Assembly (NCBI GenBank): GCA_919901855.1
Contig: CAKKQC010000040.1
Coordinates: forward strand, 1-64,000
Direction of reading: 5' to 3'
DNA length: 64,000 bases
Source of the DNA: a bacterium
GTDB lineage: Bacteria; Oederibacteriota; CAKKQC01
The notes beneath the pieces are model-generated. The model searched no databases. It was not told where the DNA came from and saw only the letters and a program-made list of their open reading frames with translations. Of the stretch, positions 1 through 7,963 are shown piece after piece. Numbering within the stretch: the stretch's first letter is position 1; every line of letters starts with the position of its first letter. The position numbers and the translations under genes were made by a program.

Positions 1-50
1 CAAAAGCCCTGCAAAACCACCACGCCCCTCCCGCAACTGCGGAACTCAGG

Positions 51-1037
51 CTAGGGTTGCACCCGGGGAGCCGGCTCCCTGTGCATGCTGATGTAGTCCC
101 GGATGTCGAAGGGGAGCTCGGCGGTGAAGGTTACCCGCTCGCCCGTCTTGGGATGGTCGAATGAAAGCGTCGAGGCATGCAGTAGCTGGCGCGTGGTCTC
201 CGCGTGGCCGGCATACCCGGGGTCGCCGCCGGCGCGCACGTGCCGTACGAAGGCCAGGAACTCCTCGTCCGTCTTCCCGTAGAGCTTGTCGCCCACGATC
301 GGATGGCCGATCGACGTGAGGTGCACCCGGATCTGGTTGGTGCGGCCGGTGTGGGGAATGCACCGGACGACCGTCGCGTCCTTGAGCACCTGTTCCACGA
401 CGAACTCCGTCCGCGAGTCCTTCGCCCCGGGCGTGTCCGCGGGCACGAGGGCGTGCCTGACCGAGATTGCGCTCGCCGGGTCCCGGCCGAGTGGCCCCGA
501 GACCTCGAAGCGTTCCTGGCCGATCCGGCCCGTGACCACGGCCGTGTACGTCTTCTCCACCGTCCCGGCCGCGAACTGGCGCATGAGGTTGGCGTGGGCT
601 TCCTTGTCCCGCGAGACGATCATGAGCCCGCTGGTCTCGCGGTCGAGCCGGTGGACGAGCCGGGCGTCGCCCGGGCCCTTCTTCAGCATGCCCTGGATCA
701 GATGGATGAACGTGTGCTTGATGAAGTTGCCGTCGGCGTGGGACGGAAGTTGCCCGGGCTTGATCGCGACGGCAAAGGCCGGCTCGTCGTGGAGGACGAT
801 GATGCGCGTGTCCACGGGCGGCTCCTTGAGCTCTACCGCGTAGGCCACCAGGTCCCCGTGCCGGAGCTTCAACCCGGGCCGGCCCGGCTCGTCGTTGACG
901 GTCACGACGCCGGCCGCGATCAGCCCGGCCCAGGTCTCCCGGTTCTTGTAGCGGAACCTGCTCGAGAGGTAATCGAGCAGCGTCGTCCCCGCCAGCCGCA
1001 GCGGGACCTTGGAAGCGAGGACCGACTGGTCAGTCAG
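51..1037 (-). CDS. RluA-family 23S rRNA/tRNA pseudouridine synthase with S4 domain
   Basis: The protein isomerises uridine to pseudouridine in structured RNA. The RluA catalytic motif HRLDRETSG holds the nucleophilic Asp (about residue 132 counted from the CTG start), and a GRTNQIRVH motif follows near the C-terminus. The usual computed start, GTG at 903-905, would cut the protein inside an S4 RNA-binding domain. The same frame continues upstream without a stop and reads LLDYLSSRFRYKNRE, a typical S4 start. No ATG, GTG or TTG lies in that extension. The only sensible candidate is CTG at 1035-1037, overlapping the 3' end of the CDGSH gene by 8 bp. I infer the CTG start; the family call is secure, the exact RNA target is not. 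Last gene of the minus-strand run beginning at rarA. Confidence 0.85.
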   Translation of the reverse strand: MTDQSVLASKVPLRLAGTTLLDYLSSRFRYKNRETWAGLIAAGVVTVNDEPGRPGLKLRHGDLVAYAVELKEPPVDTRIIVLHDEPAFAVAIKPGQLPSHADGNFIKHTFIHLIQGMLKKGPGDARLVHRLDRETSGLMIVSRDKEAHANLMRQFAAGTVEKTYTAVVTGRIGQERFEVSGPLGRDPASAISVRHALVPADTPGAKDSRTEFVVEQVLKDATVVRCIPHTGRTNQIRVHLTSIGHPIVGDKLYGKTDEEFLAFVRHVRAGGDPGYAGHAETTRQLLHASTLSFDHPKTGERVTFTAELPFDIRDYISMHREPAPRVQP

Positions 1038-1755
1038 CCTTGAACCCGGCGGCGACGTGGGAGAAGTCGCAGAAGGGCTTGTCCTTCGACTGGCCGCAGC
1101 GGCACAGCTCCACCGTCGTGCCCTTCCACGCCTCGCGGCCGCTCGCGGCCACGATCGTGAGGTTGCCGTCGACGGTGAGATTGCCGTCCTCCTGCGGGAC
1201 GATCGTGAGCGGTCCTCCCTCGGCCTGGAGTCCCGACCCAGAGTCGCCGACCGCGCCGGAGTCGTCGAAGCACGGCTCCTCGTGCTGGTCGTCGCAGAAA
1301 GGCTTGAGCGCCGACCGCCCGCACCGGCAGAGCGCGGCCCGGCACCGGACCCCGGGCATGTCCGCGGGGATGCCCTTGATCCGGAGGTCGCCGCTGACGT
1401 ACAGGGGGCCGTTGTTCGTGACGACGGCCACGTTGCGCGGGGGCGGGGCCTCTTCGGGGCCGCCGTCCTGGCGCGTGTACCAGAGCGCTCCCGCGGGACA
1501 GCGCTTGACGATTTCGACCACGGTTGCAGCGGGGACTTCGTCGGGGAGGCACCAGGGCTTCCGCCCCTTGACGAAGAGCTGGCCTCCGGCGCGGTTGCAC
1601 TCGCTCGCGGCCATGCACAGCCGGTCGTCGTAGGTCACGGTGATGGCCTTGCCCGTGAAGACCCGGAGGTGCTCGCCCGCTTCGGGCGCCGGCCCTCCCT
1701 TGGTGGTGTCGTCGTCTATTTCCGGCACAGGCACGATCCCTTCCTTCCGTGGCAC
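1030..1755 (-). CDS. Fer4_19 + double CDGSH iron-sulfur protein
   Basis: 241 aa, GTG start. Residues about 36-95 match the divergent single-cluster ferredoxin-like domain (Fer4_19), with cysteines at 47, 53, 69 and 86. Two CDGSH-type [2Fe-2S] binding motifs follow: CRCGRSALKPFCDDQH near 143 and CRCGQSKDKPFCDFSH near 218, each with the three Cys plus one His ligand pattern. Proteins of this layout are cytosolic redox or Fe-S handling proteins without an assigned reaction. The gene overlaps the 3' end of the ADP-ribosylglycohydrolase gene by 40 bp, so the true start may be a little further downstream. It overlaps the RluA-type gene by 8 bp, which suggests co-transcription. The window also has a complete SUF system that could supply its clusters. 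Confidence 0.85.
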   Translation of the reverse strand: MPRKEGIVPVPEIDDDTTKGGPAPEAGEHLRVFTGKAITVTYDDRLCMAASECNRAGGQLFVKGRKPWCLPDEVPAATVVEIVKRCPAGALWYTRQDGGPEEAPPPRNVAVVTNNGPLYVSGDLRIKGIPADMPGVRCRAALCRCGRSALKPFCDDQHEEPCFDDSGAVGDSGSGLQAEGGPLTIVPQEDGNLTVDGNLTIVAASGREAWKGTTVELCRCGQSKDKPFCDFSHVAAGFKAD

Positions 1756-3173
1756 ACGGGACAGTACTCGACATTGGCGGCCGCGGGGTAACCCTTGGCC
1801 TCATCCGGGCCGAGGATCGTGAACTCGCCCTGGTACGACCGCCCCGAAACCTCGGCCATGACCCGGAGCTTGGCCGGCTTCGCCGTGTCGCCCGCCTTCA
1901 CCGTGAACGTATGGCCGTCCCCCGAGATTGTCCAGCCCGGGGGGCCCTGCATCGTAGGCGCGCCGGCCACGTCGGCGCCGTCGCGGCGGAACGCGACCTC
2001 GACGGTCCGGACCTCGCCGGGCCTGAGGACCGGGTTCCCGTTGAGGTGGAGCCCGATGTCCAGATCGCGGTCGGCGGTCCATTCGGCGCGCAGGTCCTCG
2101 AGGAGGACCCGGCGGGCCTTGGCGGTCCGGAACAGACCGGGGCGAGCCGCCTCCGGGACCTCGGTCTTGGACCCGAACGCGACGGGGCTGTCCGTCCGGG
2201 CGGAGAACTTCTCGGCGAGGGCGGCCGTCCGGTCGGCGGCCTCCTGGAGCGTCTTGGGCGCCTTGGTCGTCCGCGTGAACTTGTGGAGCGCGATCGTCTT
2301 GCCGACGGGATCGCTCCACTTGGCCGGGATGGCGGCGGTGCCGCCGAGGATGCCGAGCAGGGACCCCAGCGTCGCGCCGGTGCAGTCGGTGTCGTAGCCG
2401 CAGTTCACAGCTTTGCAGAGCCGGTCGCCGAAGTCCGTGCCGTAGAGCCAGCCCAGGATGATGAACCCGTGGTTCGGGATCGCGTTGCACGGCTGGTCGT
2501 GGCCGAAGGTCTTGACGATCCGCTCCCGGGCCTCGGCCCAGTTCTTGCCATTCCGGTGGCACCAGAGTGCCTCGCGGACTACGCGCGCGATCGAGCAGGA
2601 GGGCGGGATCATGGACAGCCCGAGCTCGATGAGTTCCTCGGGGTCGCTGAGCACGAACGCCGCGCTCTCCATCGCGGCCATGAACATCTCGCCGTTCGTG
2701 CCCTCGCCGCCGGCGTGGTCCATGGCGGAGTCCATCCAGGCCAGCGCTGCGGCCTGCTCGGGGTCCGCGGGCGCGACGCAGGCCCAGATCTCGCTGCGGA
2801 TCGGGGAGCCTTCCTCGTCGACGTAGTAGTTCTCGAACCACCCCGAGACCGGGGGCATGAGGCCGCGCTCGAGGTTGCGGGCGCAGAAGCCGTATTCGTT
2901 CCACGGGTACGCGGTCAGGTGCCTGCTCCAGTATTCGGCGAACCACGGGAGCCGGGGCGGCAGCCCCTTCTCTTCCAGCATCTGGAGCCAGACGAGCTGG
3001 ATGTCGAGGTCGTCGTTGGGCGCGGGTTCCTTGGGGACGGGGGAGAAGAAGTCGAGGTTGTTCACGTACTTCCGGGTCTCGTACGGCGCGCCGAGGGTGC
3101 CGCCCACGTTCTTGCCGAGCCAGCAGGCGTAGACCTTGTCCAGGTATTCGGCGCGATCCAGCGTGATCTTCAT
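1716..3173 (-). CDS. ADP-ribosylglycohydrolase family protein with C-terminal Cys-rich tail
   Basis: 485 aa from ATG at 3171-3173. The longer frame to 3278 adds 35 low-quality residues that overlap the upstream gene, so I rejected it. The N-terminal 350 residues are the all-alpha ADP-ribosylglycohydrolase fold. Metal-binding acidic residues are visible as NDD at 53-55 and DTDCTGA at 261-267. The family removes ADP-ribose from proteins or hydrolyses related N-glycosides using two Mg ions; the substrate here cannot be told. Residues about 370-465 look like a beta-sandwich, and the C-terminus ends in a CPVCHGRKGSCLCRK zinc-binding-like cluster, an uncommon addition. Upstream lie two short hairpins, then the ArnT-like gene. 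Confidence 0.8.
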   Translation of the reverse strand: MKITLDRAEYLDKVYACWLGKNVGGTLGAPYETRKYVNNLDFFSPVPKEPAPNDDLDIQLVWLQMLEEKGLPPRLPWFAEYWSRHLTAYPWNEYGFCARNLERGLMPPVSGWFENYYVDEEGSPIRSEIWACVAPADPEQAAALAWMDSAMDHAGGEGTNGEMFMAAMESAAFVLSDPEELIELGLSMIPPSCSIARVVREALWCHRNGKNWAEARERIVKTFGHDQPCNAIPNHGFIILGWLYGTDFGDRLCKAVNCGYDTDCTGATLGSLLGILGGTAAIPAKWSDPVGKTIALHKFTRTTKAPKTLQEAADRTAALAEKFSARTDSPVAFGSKTEVPEAARPGLFRTAKARRVLLEDLRAEWTADRDLDIGLHLNGNPVLRPGEVRTVEVAFRRDGADVAGAPTMQGPPGWTISGDGHTFTVKAGDTAKPAKLRVMAEVSGRSYQGEFTILGPDEAKGYPAAANVEYCPVCHGRKGSCLCRK

Positions 3174-3183
3174 GTCGTGGATG

Positions 3184-3221
3184 TTACCACCGCTTCGGTG
3201 GCAACGTCCGGCGAAGGCCGG
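3184..3221 (-). other. paired hairpins between two minus-strand genes
   Basis: Two adjacent stem-loops sit in the 61-bp gap between the ArnT-like gene and the ADP-ribosylglycohydrolase gene. Arms 3184-3192/3196-3204 pair over 9 bp when read on the minus strand (one G-U), and 3208-3212/3217-3221 give 5 bp around GAAG. There is no T-tract, so this is a weak or Rho-assisted terminator, or a processing or attenuation site just before the next start codon. Confidence 0.4.
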
Positions 3222-3234
3222 CGTGCGATCGTTA

Positions 3235-4629
3235 TCACCATATACAGGCGGCCCAGCGGCCCGTGGCGATAACGGCAACGCCGCGCAGGCGTGACCGCAT
3301 GGGCGCCGTCAGGGAATCCCGCGGGCCGGGGACGACCAGGAGCCGGCCGGGGACGGTCTTCCTCAGCGCGGCGTCATCGGCGGCAATCGGGGAAACCGTC
3401 AGGCCCGCCATCTTCCCGTAGAACTGGGCCGAGTGGGGGACGCGGGGGTAGAAGACGACCTGCATTCGCCGCGCCTCGGGCCGGTCCGCAATCATGCCGA
3501 TGATCGTCCGGCACGACCGCTGGTCGTCGATGATGACGCTCGCGGGCACGACGGCGCAGGCGGCGACCGGCACGAACAACGCCCAGGCGATCAGGGCGCG
3601 CGGCCGAAGGCCCGCGAGCCGGGCCGTGGCGAGGGCGAGGCCCGGGAGGCCGGGCAGGAGATAGGCCGGCAGCCACTGGCGGCCCACGGTGAACAGGATC
3701 GCGGGACCGAGCCCCCAGCAGAGGGCGAAGACGAGCCAGGGGTCGCGGCGGACTGCCGAGCCCTTCCGCCAGAGGACCCACACGAGCACCGTGCTCCACG
3801 GCAGGAAGCACGCGAACAGCGCGGGCCAGATCGTGCCGTAGGGGTACCGGTGCCCGGCGCCGTAGAGGTCGCCGTAGTTGTGGCTGAGGAACCGCCCGAA
3901 GTTCTCGTTCACGAAGAAGTACCGGAGGAACCCCGGGGTCGCACGTTCGGCCGCCGCGAACCACGGCACCGTGAGGATGGCGAAGAGCAAGGCGCCCCCC
4001 AGCCACGGCACACGGACGAGGTCCCTCCAGCGGCGCGTAAGCGCGAGCCACAGGACGAGGGGCAGGCCCACGAGCGCGATCGCCACGGGTCCCTTGGTGA
4101 GGAACCCGAGGGCGAGGAAGGCGAAGGCCGCGAGCCCCGGGCGCCTCGACCGGTGATTCAGGCAGGCGGCGAACGTCAGGAGCGCGAAGCCGACCGTCAT
4201 CGCGAGCGTCATGTCGATGATCGTCCCCCCGAGGTAGGGGTAGAAGAGGAGGGCGGACGCGAGGATGAGCGCCGCCGCCCCCCCCGCCGCCGCGTCCCAG
4301 ATTCGGAACCCGATCCAGCCCGTGAGCGCGACCGTGAGCACGCCCGCGAGGAAGCTCGGGAGCCGGGCCGCCCACGCCGAGAGGCCGAAGGCCTTGAACG
4401 ACGCCGCCGTGAGCCAGAAGTGGAGCGGCGGCTTGCCCCAGTAGGGGACCAGCTCGCCCTTGAGCCAGAGACGGGGCGTCACCCAGTCGCCGGAGTCCGC
4501 CATCTGCATCGCGATGGTCGCGTACCGGCTCTCGGTCGGGTCCGTGAGCGCGGGGATTCCCAGCAGCGCGCCCCGCAGGACCAGGATTCCCGCGACAGCC
4601 AGCCACATCCGTCGGCCGTCCTGGGTCAC
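3235..4629 (-). CDS. ArnT/PMT-like polytopic glycosyltransferase (GT83-type)
   Basis: 464 aa membrane protein with about 10-11 hydrophobic segments. The first periplasmic loop has the family signature DPTESRYATIA (Asp30, Glu33) followed by GDWVTP and WGKPPLHFWL, as in ArnT-type lipid-linked sugar transferases that use undecaprenyl-phosphate donors in the inner membrane. It is shorter than ArnT (about 550 aa), with a reduced C-terminal soluble domain. GTG start at 4627-4629 overlaps the rarA stop in a GTGA, so translation is probably coupled. The acceptor (lipid A, another glycolipid or a protein) is not deducible. Other membrane glycosyltransferase-like genes in the window are at 17463 and 37832. 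Confidence 0.8.
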   Translation of the reverse strand: MTQDGRRMWLAVAGILVLRGALLGIPALTDPTESRYATIAMQMADSGDWVTPRLWLKGELVPYWGKPPLHFWLTAASFKAFGLSAWAARLPSFLAGVLTVALTGWIGFRIWDAAAGGAAALILASALLFYPYLGGTIIDMTLAMTVGFALLTFAACLNHRSRRPGLAAFAFLALGFLTKGPVAIALVGLPLVLWLALTRRWRDLVRVPWLGGALLFAILTVPWFAAAERATPGFLRYFFVNENFGRFLSHNYGDLYGAGHRYPYGTIWPALFACFLPWSTVLVWVLWRKGSAVRRDPWLVFALCWGLGPAILFTVGRQWLPAYLLPGLPGLALATARLAGLRPRALIAWALFVPVAACAVVPASVIIDDQRSCRTIIGMIADRPEARRMQVVFYPRVPHSAQFYGKMAGLTVSPIAADDAALRKTVPGRLLVVPGPRDSLTAPMRSRLRGVAVIATGRWAACIW

Positions 4630-5933
4630 GCCTTCTTCCGCCGCGCGTCGAGCTTGTCAAGGTATTCCTTGAGCTTGGCTTCGGCGCCGCGGTCGGTCGG
4701 GAGGTAGTACTTCTTCGGGTGTTCCATGTACACCTGCTCCACCCAGGCGCCTTCGCCCTCGTGCGCGTACTGGTAGCCCACGTGGCCGAGCTCTTCGGCG
4801 CCCTTGTATCCCGTGCCGCGCAGGTGGTTGGGCACCTGCTGGAGCGGCTGTTCGGCCACGTCCTTGAGCGCGGCGTTGATGGCCTGGTACGAGGCGTTGC
4901 TCTTGGGGGCGCAGGCGAGGTAGGCCGTCACGTGGGCGAGGATGATCTGGACCTCGGGGAGCCCGATCGTGTCCACGGCCTGCATTGCGGCCGACGCCAT
5001 CAGCAGGCCGCGCGGGTCGGCGTTCCCGACGTCCTCGCTGGCCAGGATCACGAGCCGCCGGGCGATGAACCGGGGGTCCTCGCCGCCCGCGATCATGCGC
5101 GCGAGCCAGTAGATGGCGGCGTCCGGGTCGGACCCGCGCACGCTCTTGATGAACGCGGAGATGATGTCGTAGTGTTCGTCCTCGTCGCGGTCGTACCGCA
5201 TGTGCTTGTTCTGGAGCGCGTCCTTGACGTGGGCGACCGTCAGCCGGAGCGTGCCTGCCTTGGGGGCGTTGGCCATGACGGCGAGCTCGAGCCCGTTGAG
5301 GGCCCCGCGCGCGTCGCCCTCGGCGGACCGGGCGATCGCCTCGAGCGCCTCCGGCTCGGCCTCGACGCCCATGGCGGCCAGCCCCCGTTCGGGGTCGGCG
5401 AGCGCCCGCTTCAGGAGCACGATCAGGGACTCGGGCGTCAGCGGCTCGAAGGTGAAGACCCGGGACCGCGAGATCAGGGCCCGGTTCACGTAGAAGAACG
5501 GGTTGTGCGTCGTGGTGCCGACGAGGATGTAGAGCCCCTCCTCGACGTCCGGGAGCAGGGCGTCCTGCTGGGCCTTGTTGAACCGGTGGATCTCGTCGAG
5601 GAACAGGATCGTGCGCTGTCCGGAGGACCGGCGGCCCTGGGACTCCTTCTTGAGGGTCCGGAGGTCGTCGACGGTGGAGGTGACGGCGTTGAGTCGGACC
5701 AACTCGGACTTCGTCCGGCCGGCGATCAGCCCCGCGATCGCGCTCTTGCCGCACCCCGGGGGACCCCACAGGATCAGGGAGCTGAGCTGGTCGGTCTCGA
5801 TCAGGGTGCGGAGGGGCTTGCCGGGCCCGAGCAGGTGGTCCTGGCCCACGAACTCGTCGAGCGAACGGGGGGCCATCCGCTTCGCGAGCGGTGGCCGGTT
5901 GACGCCGGCAAAGAGCTCGGACTGTTCCTTCAT
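4626..5933 (-). CDS. rarA: replication-associated recombination protein A (RarA/MgsA)
   Basis: 435 aa AAA+ ATPase that acts at stalled replication forks. Walker A GPPGCGKS is at 57-64 and Walker B with the family signature ILFLDEIHRFNK near 109-120. The C-terminal tetramerisation region contains the typical NKHMRYDRDEDEHYD and HLRGTGYKGA stretches. Length and end-to-end similarity fit RarA/MgsA/WRNIP1. ATG start at 5931-5933. Upstream lie an inverted-repeat element and then a 6S-like RNA gene on the same strand, a synteny known from several bacterial groups. The downstream ArnT-like gene is translationally coupled. Confidence 0.95.
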   Translation of the reverse strand: MKEQSELFAGVNRPPLAKRMAPRSLDEFVGQDHLLGPGKPLRTLIETDQLSSLILWGPPGCGKSAIAGLIAGRTKSELVRLNAVTSTVDDLRTLKKESQGRRSSGQRTILFLDEIHRFNKAQQDALLPDVEEGLYILVGTTTHNPFFYVNRALISRSRVFTFEPLTPESLIVLLKRALADPERGLAAMGVEAEPEALEAIARSAEGDARGALNGLELAVMANAPKAGTLRLTVAHVKDALQNKHMRYDRDEDEHYDIISAFIKSVRGSDPDAAIYWLARMIAGGEDPRFIARRLVILASEDVGNADPRGLLMASAAMQAVDTIGLPEVQIILAHVTAYLACAPKSNASYQAINAALKDVAEQPLQQVPNHLRGTGYKGAEELGHVGYQYAHEGEGAWVEQVYMEHPKKYYLPTDRGAEAKLKEYLDKLDARRKKA

Positions 5934-5950
5934 CCCGGGGACATCATCCC

Positions 5951-6075
5951 GGGGACATCCTTCGGATCAACGGATTCTCTCTCCCTCCACCGACGTTGGA
6001 TGATCCAGTTTGTCTTGTCAGGTCGAATCCCGGGCCGGGGTACCGCGAGAATCCGGTGATCCGAAGGATGTCCCC
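5951..6075. repeat. MITE-like element with 29-bp inverted ends (copy A)
   Basis: The left end GGGGACATCCTTCGGATC... (5951-5979) and right end ...GATCCGAAGGATGTCCCC (6047-6075) are inverted over 29 bp with one mismatch and enclose 67 bp. A partial tandem copy of the left tip (CCCGGGGACATCAT) sits at 5936-5950, touching the rarA start. Related ends occur at 53731, 53796, 57934, 58012 and 58252, so this is a dispersed family. No coding capacity; presumably mobilised in trans, as MITEs or REP elements are. Confidence 0.7.
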
Positions 6076-6102
6076 GAATCAATCACCCGAATCACCCGAA
6101 TC

Positions 6103-6298
6103 AAAAAGCCTGGCTCCGCCTCTGCCGTCGGGGGTTACTCAAAGTTGAACCCTTAAACTAAGGGTGGGGCCACGAGGGAAGGGTTTGGGAGCATCCTCTT
6201 TCTGGAGGACGCAGCACACCACATACCCTGTTTAAGGCCCCCTCACTTTGGTATCGGTTCAATTTTTTCGCCCACCCTTACGAGCAGCGCAGGGCCAA
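6103..6298 (-). ncRNA. ssrS: candidate 6S RNA
   Basis: About 190 nt on the minus strand, 5' end near 6298, T-tract at 6107-6103. The fold matches 6S RNA. A closing stem pairs 6298-6289 with 6110-6119 (9 bp, one mismatch) and is extended by shorter helices. A large single-stranded central bubble follows, with a small hairpin on its 3' side (CCCTTA/TAAGGG at 6164-6150). An interrupted apical rod has 6241-6236 with 6171-6166, 6229-6225 with 6184-6180, and a final 8-bp stem 6212-6205/6198-6191 around a 6-nt loop. Three pairs are G-U only when read on the minus strand, which sets the strand. It lies upstream of rarA on the same strand, a recurrent 6S location, and has its own promoter. 6S RNA mimics an open promoter and sequesters the sigma70 holoenzyme. 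Confidence 0.7.
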
Positions 6299-6302
6299 CC
6301 TC

Positions 6303-6331
6303 ACTGTATGGTCTGGAATGGGACTAGTCAA
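6303..6331 (-). promoter_or_regulatory. sigma70-type promoter of the 6S-like RNA
   Basis: On the minus strand, -35 TTGACT (6331-6326), exactly 17 bp, then -10 TACAGT (6308-6303). The first base of the predicted closing stem (6298) lies 5-6 nt downstream, where transcription should begin. Confidence 0.7.
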
Positions 6332-6333
6332 GG

Positions 6334-6356
6334 GGCTCAGCCGGGGCGGCTGAGCC
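6334..6356 (-). terminator. perfect 9-bp hairpin downstream of the SUF/glycosyltransferase operon
   Basis: GGCTCAGCC (6334-6342) and GGCTGAGCC (6348-6356) form a perfect stem around a 5-nt loop, 15 bp after the stop of the WaaE-like gene and directly before the -35 of the 6S-like RNA. There is no U-tract on the exit side. A second long stem (6360-6373/6380-6393, one mismatch) overlaps the end of the coding sequence. Together they probably stop SUF-operon transcription. Confidence 0.5.
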
Positions 6357-6371
6357 TTCGCCTCCGCCGGA

Positions 6372-7148
6372 TCAGGGGCGATCCGCCGGAGGCGTCCGCC
6401 TCAGGGCGGCGTAGGTCATGACCTGCGTCAGCGTGTCGTGGGCCGCCGCGAGGAAGCCGAGGCGTCCGTCGAGGAACCCGAGCTTGAGGAGGTAGCGCGA
6501 GACGAACCGCCGCGCGGGTGTCCACGCGAGATAGCGGACCGCCATCACGAATCCCGGCCGCGCGCCGCGCGCCTTCAGGAACTTCGCCTGGAAGTCGGCG
6601 TAGAAGAGCGCCTTGCGCAGGAAGGCGTCGAGGTCCGGGTATGGGTGATGGTCGAACGGCTCAAGGAGCCGCCCGAGAGATCCCTTCACCGTCACGCGCT
6701 CGTGCAGGTGCTTCGCGGGGAAGCGCGCGCGGCCGCGGCGGAAGAGCCGCCGCTGGGCGTCCGGGTACTTGCCGCCCCACTTGAGCCACCGGCCGAAGTA
6801 GAAGTTCCGGCGGGGGAGCTCGTAGGCGTCGGCCGCGCTGTCGGAGGCGATGACGCGCGATATCTCCCGCCGCAGCGGCGCCGTGAGTCGCTCGTCGGGG
6901 TCGAGGTAGAGGACCCACTCCCCATGCGTCTTCGATATCCCGTACGCCTTGTTGACGTTGAGGTTCATGAGATTGGGCCGCCGGAATACGCGGGCGCCGA
7001 GACGCTTCGCCGCCGCGCCGGTGCCGTCGCGGCTGTCGCAGTCCACGACCACGACCTCGCCGGCGAGCCCCCGGACTGACGCGAGACAGTCCGGCAGTTC
7101 CCGCGCCTCGTTGTGGGCGATGACGGAGACGGAGAGTTTCGGCTTCAC
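6372..7148 (-). CDS. WaaE/KdtX-like family 2 glycosyltransferase
   Basis: 258 aa, GTG start at 7146-7148 overlapping the preceding stop in GTGA. The longer upstream frame is antisense-quality sequence and was rejected. The N-terminal GT-A fold is clear: SVSVIAHNEARELPDCL, VVVDCDSRDGT for nucleotide-sugar binding, and LYLDPDERLT as the DXD-type metal site. The middle has the WaaE-like RRNFYFGRWLKWGG and HLHERVTVKG stretches, typical of enzymes adding a sugar to the LPS inner core. No transmembrane segment is evident. It sits at the end of the SUF operon with no obvious functional link; the LPS genes elsewhere in the window support an LPS-core role. Confidence 0.85.
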   Translation of the reverse strand: MKPKLSVSVIAHNEARELPDCLASVRGLAGEVVVVDCDSRDGTGAAAKRLGARVFRRPNLMNLNVNKAYGISKTHGEWVLYLDPDERLTAPLRREISRVIASDSAADAYELPRRNFYFGRWLKWGGKYPDAQRRLFRRGRARFPAKHLHERVTVKGSLGRLLEPFDHHPYPDLDAFLRKALFYADFQAKFLKARGARPGFVMAVRYLAWTPARRFVSRYLLKLGFLDGRLGFLAAAHDTLTQVMTYAALRRTPPADRP

Positions 7149-7963
7149 CAGAGCCCGAGCCGGTCCTTGACGTGGTCCGCGGCCATCGTCTTGGGATCCC
7201 AGAGCGGCTCCCAGACGAGCTGGACGTCCGCGAACTTGACGCCGTCGAGGGACGTGATTGCGCCCTTGGCCTGCGCCACGAGCTCGGGGCCATAGGGGCA
7301 GTACGGCGTCGTGAGCGTCATCTTGACCTTGACCAGCCGCTCCGACTCGTCGAACTCGATCCCGTAGATGAGCCCGAGGTCCACGATGTTCAGCGCGATC
7401 TCGGGGTCCTCGACGGCCCGGAGGGCGTCCATGACCTGCTCCTTCGTCGGCATCGGCTCGCCGGGCGGCGCGATCGGATCGGCCGACCCCTCCGTGGTCG
7501 TCGGCACGGCGGGCGCCTGCCCGTGCTCGTGGGCGTCGAGCGCGTCCGTGAGGGTCGTCCATGGCAGGAGCGCGCACTTGATCCGCACCGGGAACTTCTT
7601 GACGCCTTCGAGGGCCTTGAGGTCGCCGAGGTCGATGTTCGGCGGCAGGGGTTGCCCGTGCATCATGAGCCGGAACGCCTCGGCGAGCTGTCTCGCCTCG
7701 GTCTCCGTTCGGCCCTCGAGCAGCTCGGCCATCATCGACCCCGAGGCGACGCTGATCGCGCAGCCATGGCTGTCGGCGCGGACCTTGGCCACCTTCCCGC
7801 CGTCGAGCTTGACGTCGAGGTGCACCTCGTCGCCGCAGAGCGGGTTCTGCCCCGAGTTCGAGAGGTCGGCGCGGTCAAGCTCCTGCCGGCCGCGCGGCGA
7901 CCGGTAGTGGTCCATGACCACGTCGCGGTAGAGGTCGTCGAGATCGACTTCAGGCCGGTCCAA
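7145..7963 (-). CDS. SufU-SufT fusion: Fe-S scaffold/sulfur acceptor joined to a DUF59 domain
   Basis: 272 aa from TTG at 7961-7963, chosen because GAGGAAG lies about 5 nt upstream and the protein then begins with the SufU-typical LDDLYRDVVMDHYRSPRG. A longer frame to 8020 overlaps sufS more. Residues 1-145 are SufU, with zinc ligands Cys43, Asp45, Cys68 and Cys130 matching B. subtilis SufU (41/43/66/128). After a Pro-rich linker, residues about 174-265 are a SufT/MIP18 (DUF59) domain with the DPEIALNIVDLGLIY and TTPYCPYGP signatures. SufU accepts persulfide from SufS; SufT is a cluster maturation factor. The genes are usually separate, so the fusion is noteworthy. Overlaps sufS by 14 bp and the downstream glycosyltransferase by 4 bp. 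Confidence 0.9.
   Translation of the reverse strand: MDRPEVDLDDLYRDVVMDHYRSPRGRQELDRADLSNSGQNPLCGDEVHLDVKLDGGKVAKVRADSHGCAISVASGSMMAELLEGRTETEARQLAEAFRLMMHGQPLPPNIDLGDLKALEGVKKFPVRIKCALLPWTTLTDALDAHEHGQAPAVPTTTEGSADPIAPPGEPMPTKEQVMDALRAVEDPEIALNIVDLGLIYGIEFDESERLVKVKMTLTTPYCPYGPELVAQAKGAITSLDGVKFADVQLVWEPLWDPKTMAADHVKDRLGLW

Noticed and set aside
6082-6101. short tandem ATCACCCGA repeats as a CRISPR or iteron array
   Set aside because: Only two copies of 9 bp with no spacers; probably part of the flank of the repeat element.
7149-7577. N-terminal extension of the WaaE-like gene
   Set aside because: Overlaps the SufT coding region and reads as Arg-rich noise; GTG 7148 with GTGA overlap is natural.
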